Assembly (NCBI GenBank): GCA_902463875.1 | Contig: CABQHR010000048.1 | Location: forward strand, 1 to 10,382 | Source of the DNA: an uncultured Collinsella sp. | Lineage (GTDB): Bacteria; Actinomycetota; Coriobacteriia; Coriobacteriales; Coriobacteriaceae | Direction of reading: 5' to 3' | Length of the DNA stretch: 10,382 nucleotides | Part shown: positions 1-5,693 of the stretch, in pieces | How positions within the stretch are numbered: position 1 is the first letter of the stretch | How the letters are laid out: each line of letters opens with the position of its first letter | Translations under genes and position numbers: made by a program | The notes under the pieces: model-generated | Databases searched by the model: none | What the model was told of the DNA's origin: nothing | The model's input: the letters and a program-made list of their open reading frames with translations, nothing else

Positions 1-284
1 CGGCGCAGACCATCCCCGAGGACTTCGCGCGCAACCAGAAGGTGCACCACTGCTATATCGTGCGTCGTCTGCCCATCGAGGACGCCATGGCCGAGGTCGG
101 CTTTAGCGCCGAGGAAATTGCCGAGCGCGTCGAGGAGTTGCGTAACCCCGAGGCCCGCAAGCCCCGTGCGGCGGCGTCTGGCCACGCGCACGCCGGCGAC
201 AGGCCGAGCGGCAACGGCAAGCCCTCCCCCGCCGGCAGGCCCAAGAAGAAGTTCTACGCCAGCAAGCCAAAACACCGCAGCTAG
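1..284 (+). CDS. C-terminal fragment of an unrecognised protein with a basic low-complexity tail
   Basis: The reading frame is open from base 3 to the TAG at 282-284, so this is the last 93 or so residues of a gene that begins outside the window. The first half (about residues 1-50 of the fragment) looks folded, with a helix-forming segment AEEIAERVEEL. The last 40 residues are rich in Pro, Ala, Lys, Arg and Gly and end in a basic KKKFYASKPKHRS tail, of a kind often seen on RNA- or DNA-binding proteins. I do not recognise the family and assign no function. The gene converges on the minus-strand HAD gene, and a hairpin at 289-323 lies directly after its stop codon. An in-frame GTG at 42 is not a convincing start, because coding potential continues upstream of it. 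Confidence 0.7.
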   Translation, partial: AQTIPEDFARNQKVHHCYIVRRLPIEDAMAEVGFSAEEIAERVEELRNPEARKPRAAASGHAHAGDRPSGNGKPSPAGRPKKKFYASKPKHRS

Positions 285-288
285 CCGC

Positions 289-323
289 AAAAAACGGGAC
301 AAACAACTCGGAGTTGTTGTCCC
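289..323 (-). terminator. Intrinsic terminator of the minus-strand cluster, possibly bidirectional
   Basis: GGGACAA-A-CAACTC at 296-309 pairs with GAGTTGTTGTCCC at 311-323, with one bulged A and almost no loop. Read on the minus strand the hairpin is followed by a run of six T (complement of the A run 289-294), giving a standard U-tailed terminator just after the HAD gene stop at 329. Read on the plus strand the stem is followed only by ATTTCTC, so termination of the convergent plus-strand gene would be weaker but plausible. Confidence 0.8.
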
Positions 324-328
324 ATTTC

Positions 329-1168
329 TCAAATAAGGAAGAGATGCTTCAGCGCCGTCGCCACACCGTCGTCGGCGCACGTATCGGTCACGTAATCCGC
401 GGCATCCTGAACATGCCGCGCAGCCTGTCCCATTGCGATGGCAACATCAGCCGCCTCGAGCATGGCAAGGTCGTTTTCCGAGTCGCCGAACGCATACGTT
501 CGAACCCCTCGAAACCCATCCGTCAAACAGGACTCGATTCTCTCCGTCAACAGCCGCAAGCCCGACCCCTTGTCGACACCCGGCATCACAATTTCATGGC
601 AGCCGTCGCCCACATCGTAATAGCCGAACTCACGCTGGAGGAACCCACTCCTTTGAAACGCCGGCATGGCCTCATCGGTGAAATCGACCTTGCCGAAGCG
701 CAATGTCGGGTTGGCGCGCGCCATGCCATCCAGACCCCGTGCCACCTCACCCCAATCATATAGGCTTTGTCCTGTGGGTGAGAGTTCCACGCATCCGTCC
801 GTCCCCTCGAAAAAGGCAGCCATACCGCATCGGAGCATCTCGGAAACCATATGCTCCAACGTAACCCGGTCGAAGCACCGGTCGGCGATAACCTCGCCGT
901 CGAGCTGGACATACGCGCCGTCCAAGCTCACGCAACCACGGAAAGGCAGCAGGTCGAACAGTTGGACGAGCCCGGGCATGGCACGTCCCGACGCGATGAT
1001 GGGAATCCCACCGGCATCGGCAAACGCCCGGATTGCCTCGCACACCCGCGCACTCGGAACGCTACCGGGGCCCGTCTCCGGATCGCGATAGACGAGCGTT
1101 CCGTCGACATCGAAGAATCCGACCGCGAGCTCGCCCGGCTGCAGTCCCATCGCACCCGGCACCGTCAC
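329..1168 (-). CDS. Cof-type HAD-superfamily sugar-phosphate phosphatase
   Basis: A 279-residue protein of the HAD IIB (Cof/YidA-like) family, which hydrolyses phosphate monoesters, often sugar phosphates, in the cytoplasm. All four HAD motifs are visible: FFDVDGTLV with nucleophile D20 and acid/base D22, IIAS with S60, K200 in PGVDKG, and FGDSEND with D229 and D233. A cap domain lies between motifs II and III. Length is normal for the family. I chose the GTG at 1168-1166 because it overlaps the upstream TGA as GTGA and has GGGAG five bases before it. An ATG at 1150 has a poor ribosome site, and an ATG at 1207 would overlap the neighbour by 43 bases. The tight overlap implies translational coupling to the ceramidase-family gene, so the two products probably act on the same pathway. 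The substrate cannot be read from sequence. Confidence 0.88.
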   Translation of the reverse strand: MTVPGAMGLQPGELAVGFFDVDGTLVYRDPETGPGSVPSARVCEAIRAFADAGGIPIIASGRAMPGLVQLFDLLPFRGCVSLDGAYVQLDGEVIADRCFDRVTLEHMVSEMLRCGMAAFFEGTDGCVELSPTGQSLYDWGEVARGLDGMARANPTLRFGKVDFTDEAMPAFQRSGFLQREFGYYDVGDGCHEIVMPGVDKGSGLRLLTERIESCLTDGFRGVRTYAFGDSENDLAMLEAADVAIAMGQAARHVQDAADYVTDTCADDGVATALKHLFLI

Positions 1169-2397
1169 AACTGCTCCCGATAGGCCTCGAGCATCTCCTC
1201 GGTCCAACCCTTGGGCATCTGCGTCACATAACTCTCGTAGCTCGTGCCGCCATAGGTATGCGCCGCAACGAAGTAGCCCTGATAATCATTGGCGTAGCCG
1301 ATCACCACCGTGTGTTTTCCCGTGTCCTCGAACGCTCCCTTGATCATGCCACCGAGCTCGCTTGCCAGCTCGCCCGGGAAGGTCACGAACACCACGCCGC
1401 CAAAGTCGAGCGTGGTCATCTCGACCGTAAAATCCATCTCATGGCGGGTCAGCTGCCCCTCGAGCATCGTTTTCTCGGTGTCGGCGAGTTTCTTCTCGTC
1501 GAACGTGGGGTTGTTGGCAAGCACCTCGAGCACCTCATCCAGCTGCTTTTGGTACTCGGGATAGAACTGCTCGTTGTTGTAGTGGACATGATGCTCGAAG
1601 CGGCTCACCTCGGGAGCCGAGAGCTCGACCGGCTCGAACGAGCCCTTCATGATCTCGCCCGCGATACCGTTGACGATGCGCCTGAGCTCGGCGAAATCGT
1701 TGCCCTGGCGGAACTGACGATTGCCTAAGTCGCCCGAGGCGCCCGTGAAGATATAGGGCACGCAGCCGATCCAGTCGACGAGCTCGTCGCGCACGCCGCC
1801 CTGGACATCGGTCGTGAGCAAGCGATTGGCGGGGCCGACCACCGTCGCATGGCAGTTGAAATTGAGCATCGCGCCCACCACGGAGCCGCCCGCATCCACA
1901 AAGCGCAGTACAAACGCCTCGTCATTGAACGGAAGCTCGGTATCGTTGCGGTTCGAATACCAGCCGCGCACATGACGCAAGAGCATCTGGGCCTCGACCT
2001 CATGCTCGCGGTCGCGAAGCCGCGTCGCAGCTTGGAGCACCAGACCGGTCACATACTCGACGTAGCCCGGCGTCGTCGGTATACCCATGGCCCCATCGCC
2101 CTCGAACCCGTTGGCGGCGGAATGCGTGTGGATCGAGTTGATGACGATGCGCTCCGCCTCAATTCCCAGCAAGCTCGACAAGCCCTTCCTCATCGCATCA
2201 GTCGTCCCGGCCGTGAGGATACAGACGTCGATTGAGACGAACAGGGCCTCGCGATGAGCGACCTCAACGAGCAGCAGCGTCGCTCGCGGCATATCGTGTA
2301 CGCCGAGTCCGGGCTCCTTTCGAATGGGATGGATATAGCCCTCCATCCAAAATTTACCCTGGGGCGTGATATCGACGGAAACACTTGCAGCCCTCAT
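1165..2397 (-). CDS. Short cytoplasmic neutral/alkaline ceramidase-family amidohydrolase
   Basis: A 410-residue protein resembling the N-terminal catalytic domain of neutral/alkaline ceramidases (Pfam Ceramidase_alk), zinc enzymes that cleave an N-acyl amide bond. The family landmarks occur in order: VDITP near the N-terminus (8-12), INSIHTHSAANGF (86-98, likely zinc ligands H90/H92), NFNCHATVVGP with H183, GASGDLGNR (219-227), FPGELASELG with E343, and a Tyr-rich segment at 372-390 (NDYQGYF...YESY). There is no signal peptide, and the C-terminal immunoglobulin-like domain of secreted ceramidases is missing (about 650 residues in the Pseudomonas enzyme). Secreted sphingolipid hydrolysis is therefore unlikely, and a cytoplasmic substrate delivered by the PTS is more plausible. 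The start is well supported by GGAGG five bases before the ATG. It follows a U-tailed hairpin (2412-2446) and overlaps the HAD gene by four bases. Confidence 0.82.
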   Translation of the reverse strand: MRAASVSVDITPQGKFWMEGYIHPIRKEPGLGVHDMPRATLLLVEVAHREALFVSIDVCILTAGTTDAMRKGLSSLLGIEAERIVINSIHTHSAANGFEGDGAMGIPTTPGYVEYVTGLVLQAATRLRDREHEVEAQMLLRHVRGWYSNRNDTELPFNDEAFVLRFVDAGGSVVGAMLNFNCHATVVGPANRLLTTDVQGGVRDELVDWIGCVPYIFTGASGDLGNRQFRQGNDFAELRRIVNGIAGEIMKGSFEPVELSAPEVSRFEHHVHYNNEQFYPEYQKQLDEVLEVLANNPTFDEKKLADTEKTMLEGQLTRHEMDFTVEMTTLDFGGVVFVTFPGELASELGGMIKGAFEDTGKHTVVIGYANDYQGYFVAAHTYGGTSYESYVTQMPKGWTEEMLEAYREQL

Positions 2398-2411
2398 AGC
2401 TTCCTCCGTTC

Positions 2412-2446
2412 AAAAAAGCCCGGATCGGCTGCAAAGCCGCCCGGGC
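2412..2446 (-). terminator. U-tailed hairpin between the NIF3-family and ceramidase-family genes
   Basis: On the minus strand GCCCGG pairs with CCGGGC (2441-2446 with 2418-2423) and an inner GGCT pairs with AGCC around a TTGC loop, with small internal loops. A run of six T follows (complement of 2412-2417). This is a textbook intrinsic terminator. The ribosome binding site of the next gene starts within about five bases of the T run, so no promoter fits between them. The ceramidase-family gene must be reached by readthrough, or from a promoter inside the NIF3-family gene. Confidence 0.82.
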
Positions 2447-2461
2447 ACGCTCTCCCATCCG

Positions 2462-3328
2462 CTAAGCGACGACGTAGCGGTACGTGTCCTCCATGCGCAC
2501 GAACGTCGCCGGCACCGCGTCGGTCCCGAGCGCGTCGGGCAGCCAACCCACCATATACTCCATCCCCGGCTCCTCAAGGTTGAAGTGGCCGATGGTGATG
2601 GCGCACCTGTTCTGCCCAAGCATCCCCGCATCGCGGATGTACTCGCACGTGGTGAAATCGATGAACTCCATGGTCATGAGGCAATCGTCGCCGCGGGCGT
2701 CCGTCTCGTTGATCTCGTGCGTGTCGCTTTTGGCCTCGCCCGTCACATGCATCGGGATGCGCACACGGCGCACGCGGGCATGCGGGTCGCCCGTGATGCG
2801 AGTACCGTTGAGATCGAGTTTCGCGACCAGCTCGTGGGCCAGCTCGGTCGCATCCGTCTCCGGGACCTCATACTCGAGGCAGAAGCCCTTATCATCGCCC
2901 ACGCGGTAGTCGAGCCAACCGAGCTTAGCGGCCAGGCCGTAGAAGATGCCGTCCGCCATGGCGCCATCCGTATCGACGGGCACGTGGGAATGGATGAAGT
3001 CATGGCAGCGCCAGACCGCTCCGCCCCAGTCGTCAAGCAATTCCTTCTTGGCCTTGAACACCGCCGTGCCGCCCACCGCATCCTGATGGTCGCCGTGGTT
3101 CCAGAAAATGGCCTCGTGGCTGATGATACAGTTGGCGCCGAGCTCACGCGCCTTCTTGATGATGTCAACCGTGGGCCAGATACACGTCACGATTCCCGTG
3201 CACTCCTGGTCGGTGTCGCCGTAGAGCACCTTGTCGCGGGTGGTCTCCTCATCGATCGGCTTGCCGGTGAATGAATCGATGCCGCCGCAATAGTCCTTGA
3301 CATGCTGGATAACCTCGCTGATGAGCAT
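2462..3328 (-). CDS. NIF3/DUF34-family dinuclear-metal protein
   Basis: A 288-residue protein of the NIF3-like (DUF34, GTP cyclohydrolase I type 2 homologue) family, whose members form a toroid with a two-metal site; no firm general reaction is established. Visible landmarks: ANCIISHEAIFWNHGD (65-80), the place of the usual THHP motif; CHDFIHSHVPVDTDG (108-122), with several His and Asp residues for the second ligand cluster; and IGHFNLEEPGMEYMV (246-260), matching the C-terminal GH..(S/T)E motif. The usual HH pair is H71-E72 here, which may change the metal site. The central insert (about 140-230) is in the usual place. The start ATG at 3328 has AAAGGAAGAG just before it. It lies between two U-tailed hairpins, downstream of EIIA, which suggests a role in the sugar pathway rather than housekeeping. 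That role is inference. Confidence 0.82.
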   Translation of the reverse strand: MLISEVIQHVKDYCGGIDSFTGKPIDEETTRDKVLYGDTDQECTGIVTCIWPTVDIIKKARELGANCIISHEAIFWNHGDHQDAVGGTAVFKAKKELLDDWGGAVWRCHDFIHSHVPVDTDGAMADGIFYGLAAKLGWLDYRVGDDKGFCLEYEVPETDATELAHELVAKLDLNGTRITGDPHARVRRVRIPMHVTGEAKSDTHEINETDARGDDCLMTMEFIDFTTCEYIRDAGMLGQNRCAITIGHFNLEEPGMEYMVGWLPDALGTDAVPATFVRMEDTYRYVVA

Positions 3329-3357
3329 GGTCTCTTCCTTTCAATCCACAGGGACAG

Positions 3358-3389
3358 AAAAAGGCGCGCGGAACCAAACCGATCGCGCC
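3358..3389 (-). terminator. U-tailed hairpin between EIIA and the NIF3-family gene
   Basis: On the minus strand GGCGCG (3389-3384) pairs with CGCGCC (3368-3363), and CGG (3381-3379) pairs with CCG (3371-3369), around a seven-base loop, with two unpaired bases. Five T follow (complement of 3358-3362). It starts about 10 bases after the EIIA stop codon. Only about 29 bases separate the T run from the NIF3-family start codon, too short for a full promoter. Confidence 0.75.
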
Positions 3390-3399
3390 CGAAGATGAG

Positions 3400-3801
3400 C
3401 TATTCGTCGTCCTCGTCGTCCTCGACGGTGAGGGTGTTGATGAGCTTGATGGATGCCCCGGCCATCGCGATGGCCTCCTCGATGCCCTCGGCCGTGAGCG
3501 GAGCAGGCGCCAGGCAGAGTTCCATGGCGAGAACCACGTTCACACCAGCGACCACAAAGATGTTGGGCCCCACGTAGGGCATAAACTTCTGGTTGACGCT
3601 ACCGGCGAGGATATCGGTCAAGACGAGAACCTCGTCTTCGGGGCCGAACTGCTCGAACACCGCGGCGACCTGGGGCTCGAGCGGTCGCTCGTCGACATAG
3701 GCGCAGATAACGCGAAAGTCGCATTTTGCACCCAGGAATTCAAGCGTGTCGGCAAGCCCCTGGGCAAACCGATGATGCGATGCGAGCACGACATGTCTCA
3801 T
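3400..3801 (-). CDS. PTS mannose-family EIIA component
   Basis: A 133-residue cytoplasmic protein of the EIIA-Man fold, which takes phosphate from HPr and passes it to EIIB. LASHHRFAQGL (6-16) aligns with the N-terminal active-site motif, with H9 the likely phosphorylated residue (H10 is adjacent). LTDILAGSVNQKF (about 60-73) matches the family's D-x-x-G-G-S loop, and GVNVVLAMELCLA matches the GVN.....E segment. The protein is a free-standing EIIA rather than an EIIAB fusion. It ends in an acidic tail EDDEDDE encoded by a small 9-base tandem repeat. The start has AAGGAG a few bases before the ATG. It lies 217 bases from EIID, separated by the stem-loop region, and is followed by a U-tailed hairpin, so its level may be set apart from that of EIIBCD. 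Confidence 0.88.
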   Translation of the reverse strand: MRHVVLASHHRFAQGLADTLEFLGAKCDFRVICAYVDERPLEPQVAAVFEQFGPEDEVLVLTDILAGSVNQKFMPYVGPNIFVVAGVNVVLAMELCLAPAPLTAEGIEEAIAMAGASIKLINTLTVEDDEDDE

Positions 3802-3825
3802 AAGCTATCTCCTTGAATCGAAGAA

Positions 3826-3851
3826 GGCAGCACCAAGCAGCAATGGGTGCC
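3826..3851 (-). repeat. Imperfect stem-loop upstream of EIIA
   Basis: In the minus-strand RNA GGCACC pairs with GGTGCTGCC (core GCACC 3830-3834 with GGTGC 3846-3850) across an 11-base loop, with a bulge if extended. It lies about 25 bases before the EIIA start and does not cover the ribosome binding site. It is weaker than the other three hairpins. Confidence 0.4.
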
Positions 3852-3872
3852 CTCTAGACGAATCATCCCATA

Positions 3873-3910
3873 GCAGCCGCCGCGGCGTGTAGGTAAGATG
3901 CGGCGGCTGC
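3873..3910 (-). repeat. Perfect 11-bp stem-loop in the EIID-EIIA spacer
   Basis: GCAGCCGCCGC at 3873-3883 is exactly complementary to GCGGCGGCTGC at 3900-3910, with a 16-base loop. The stem is nearly all G and C. No T run follows on either strand, so it resembles an RNA processing or stability element more than a classical terminator. Confidence 0.75.
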
Positions 3911-3915
3911 GATGG

Positions 3916-3937
3916 AACGGTTCGAATACGAACCGTT
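3916..3937 (-). repeat. Perfect 9-bp inverted repeat with 4-base loop
   Basis: AACGGTTCG at 3916-3924 is exactly complementary to CGAACCGTT at 3929-3937 around a 4-base centre. It could be an RNA hairpin or a dyad operator in DNA. No matching copy was seen in the other intergenic regions of the window. Confidence 0.75.
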
Positions 3938-3961
3938 GCCGCGGGATGGCGCCCGCAGCAT

Positions 3962-3991
3962 GCCGGGAGGCCCGGGGAAAGGTCTCCCGGC
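3962..3991 (-). repeat. Perfect 8-bp stem-loop just after EIID
   Basis: GCCGGGAG at 3962-3969 is exactly complementary to CTCCCGGC at 3984-3991, with possible further G-C pairs inside. It begins about 28 bases after the EIID stop codon. No T run follows, so if it terminates transcription it would be as a tailless hairpin of the sort proposed for high-GC actinobacteria. An mRNA 3' stabiliser is the other reading. Confidence 0.7.
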
Positions 3992-4018
3992 AAAAGGAAG
4001 GAAGCAGACGGAAGGCGC

Positions 4019-4900
4019 CTAGGCGGCGAGAATTCCAAAACCGGCACAGACGCAACTCGCGACCAGAATGCCCAAGATGATCCAGTTGAGCTTGACGCCC
4101 TTCTTGATCAGCTTGTAGACGACCACCGCGAGCAGAACCGCGAGGAGGTTGGGGAAGATCTGATCGAGCACGCCCTCCTGGATGCCGAGTGAGATCTCGC
4201 CGTAGGTGAAGGTGAGCGGCGTGGAGATCTTGACGGCGCTGTAAATGAGCGAACCCACCACAGTGAGGCCGAGGATTGAGGCGGCGTCAGTCAGTACGTT
4301 GAGCTTATCGCCCATCTTGGTGACGACGGAGGCGCCGGCCTTGTAGCCCTGGACGTAGTTCTGCATTCGCCAGAAGTACAGGGCAATCCACACAGCGAGC
4401 CAAAGCAGGATGCCGACGGGGCTTCCCTGCTGGGCCATGTAACCGGCGATGGAGCCGAGGATCGTCATGGGCAGGATCCAGATGAAGACGTCACCGATGC
4501 CCGAGATGGGACCCATGAGGCCGACCTTGAGATCGTTCTCGGCGTTCATGCCGTTGAGGTGACCCTTGTCCTCGATGGCGAGGCCGGCACCGAGCAGCAG
4601 GCCGGAGACCGGCGGCGTGGCGTTGAACACGCAGTCAAGCTGGTTCAAAATCGCGGTGTTGAAAGCATCCTCGTCATTACCGTAGATCTTGCGGAGCGCG
4701 TAGTACGAGGCGAACATGGCACACGGGGCGTTCTGCGTGGCGTAGGAGTACGACACGGTGTCCATGAGGCACATGCGACGGGAGCAGATCTTGAGATCCT
4801 CGTCAGTCAGCACGGGCTCATAGGAGCCGTCGGGAAGCGGCTTGCGCTCCGGCGCCTCATCGAAATCCTTGAAATCTATGGGCTTGAAGAAGTTACTCAT
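4019..4900 (-). CDS. PTS mannose-family EIID membrane component
   Basis: A 293-residue integral membrane protein that forms the sugar channel together with EIIC. The family signature GLMGPISGIGDVFIW is at 128-141, NAPCAMFASYYALRKIYG lies at about 57-74, and hydrophobic segments at about 139-156, 162-176, 206-222, 250-263 and 272-291 fit the membrane topology. The N-terminal 35 residues are charged and cytoplasmic in character. I start it at the ATG 4900-4898, which overlaps the EIIC stop as ATGAGTAA and has GGAGG 11 bases upstream. The longer frame reaching 4990 would read into EIIC coding sequence and adds nothing family-like. The overlap implies translational coupling with EIIC. Sugar specificity cannot be read from the sequence. 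Confidence 0.9.
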   Translation of the reverse strand: MSNFFKPIDFKDFDEAPERKPLPDGSYEPVLTDEDLKICSRRMCLMDTVSYSYATQNAPCAMFASYYALRKIYGNDEDAFNTAILNQLDCVFNATPPVSGLLLGAGLAIEDKGHLNGMNAENDLKVGLMGPISGIGDVFIWILPMTILGSIAGYMAQQGSPVGILLWLAVWIALYFWRMQNYVQGYKAGASVVTKMGDKLNVLTDAASILGLTVVGSLIYSAVKISTPLTFTYGEISLGIQEGVLDQIFPNLLAVLLAVVVYKLIKKGVKLNWIILGILVASCVCAGFGILAA

Positions 4901-5678
4901 CTTCGAGCTCGCCTCCAATCTCGGTAGCGGCGGCGACGGCCGGGGTCTCAGACTTGAGACGGAAATACTCGATGGCGACGACGGCGCCAAGGAGCGCGAT
5001 GGGCAGGACGGAGAGGTTGAGGTACGCGGCCAGCACGTAACCGGCGATCAGGAACGCGTAGAACTTCTTAACCGGCATGAACGTCAGCAAGATCGCGAAG
5101 CCGGTGACGGGCAGGACGCCTGCGGCGATGGAGAGGCCGCCGGTGAACCAAGCGGGCATGAAGGCGTTGATGGCCTCGACGGCGGACTTACCAAAGGCGA
5201 GCACGATGACCATCGGGAGCGCACCCTGGAGGAACAGCCACAAATGGGACAGGAAGCACGAGGCGAGCATCTTCTTGTAGTCGCGCTTGACGGCATAGCC
5301 GCGGATGACCTTGAAGACCCAGGAGTTGTAGATCTTGAAGATGACATCGAGCTGGACGTAGAGCATAGCGACGACGACGCCGATAGCAAGGCCGACGGAG
5401 ACGTCGCCGTTGCCGGTCACGCACGCCGTGACCGTGGCGACCATACCGGCCATGCCGTAGTCGGGAGCGGAAGAGCCGCCCAGGCCCGCGGCGCCCATGG
5501 ACATGAGCTGGATGGTGCCGCCGACGATGAGGCCGGTGTTGGGATCACCCAGGATGATACCGGCGAGCCAGCACACAAGCGCGTGCATGAAGGGAATCGC
5601 CTGGGTGGAATACATATCGACCGCGCGGAAACCCGCGAGGAGGACGATGAGGACAAACTGGAGCGCGTTGACTTCCAC
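4893..5678 (-). CDS. PTS mannose-family EIIC membrane component
   Basis: A 261-residue polytopic membrane permease subunit of the mannose/fructose/sorbose PTS family, pairing with EIID. The family hallmark GLIVGGTIQLMSMG is at 49-62, and several hydrophobic helices follow (about 5-20, 32-43, 76-90, 94-110, and four more towards the C-terminus). I place the start at the GTG 5678-5676, giving MEVNALQFVLIV, which matches the usual ME-x-x-x-LQ start of ManY-type proteins and has AAGGAAAGG about eight bases upstream. The GTG at 5687 would sit almost on top of that ribosome site. The EIIB stop lies 15 bases upstream, and the EIID start overlaps the EIIC stop by eight bases. Confidence 0.9.
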   Translation of the reverse strand: MEVNALQFVLIVLLAGFRAVDMYSTQAIPFMHALVCWLAGIILGDPNTGLIVGGTIQLMSMGAAGLGGSSAPDYGMAGMVATVTACVTGNGDVSVGLAIGVVVAMLYVQLDVIFKIYNSWVFKVIRGYAVKRDYKKMLASCFLSHLWLFLQGALPMVIVLAFGKSAVEAINAFMPAWFTGGLSIAAGVLPVTGFAILLTFMPVKKFYAFLIAGYVLAAYLNLSVLPIALLGAVVAIEYFRLKSETPAVAAATEIGGELEDE

Positions 5679-5693
5679 GTTTATCACCTTTCC

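Larger units (their letters stand above)
3802..4018. other. Structured spacer between EIID and EIIA
   Basis: This 217-base non-coding stretch holds three perfect stem-loops and a weaker fourth, listed separately at 3962-3991, 3916-3937, 3873-3910 and 3826-3851. In the minus-strand transcript they would form one after another between the EIID stop and the EIIA ribosome binding site. None is followed by a T run. Short reading frames run through the region, but they have no ribosome site or family features. I see no convincing promoter. Confidence 0.7.

Noticed and set aside
570..579. TTGTCGACAC copy inside the HAD gene, identical to the operator candidates
   Set aside because: It lies deep in coding sequence with no nearby start or promoter, and GTCGAC arises easily from codon use. 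It is kept only as a caution on the motif's specificity.
1033..1728. A 231-codon plus-strand frame opposite the HAD and ceramidase-family genes
   Set aside because: It crosses the junction of two well-supported minus-strand genes and has no domain or ribosome site of its own.
2366..3274. A 302-codon plus-strand open frame opposite the NIF3-family gene
   Set aside because: Composition is that of a shadow frame, there is no recognisable domain, and the opposite strand carries a clear family protein.
3798..4055. Small minus-strand open frames across the EIID-EIIA spacer
   Set aside because: They begin inside EIID or without a ribosome site, give low-complexity Arg/Pro/Leu-rich peptides, and are better explained by the stem-loops.
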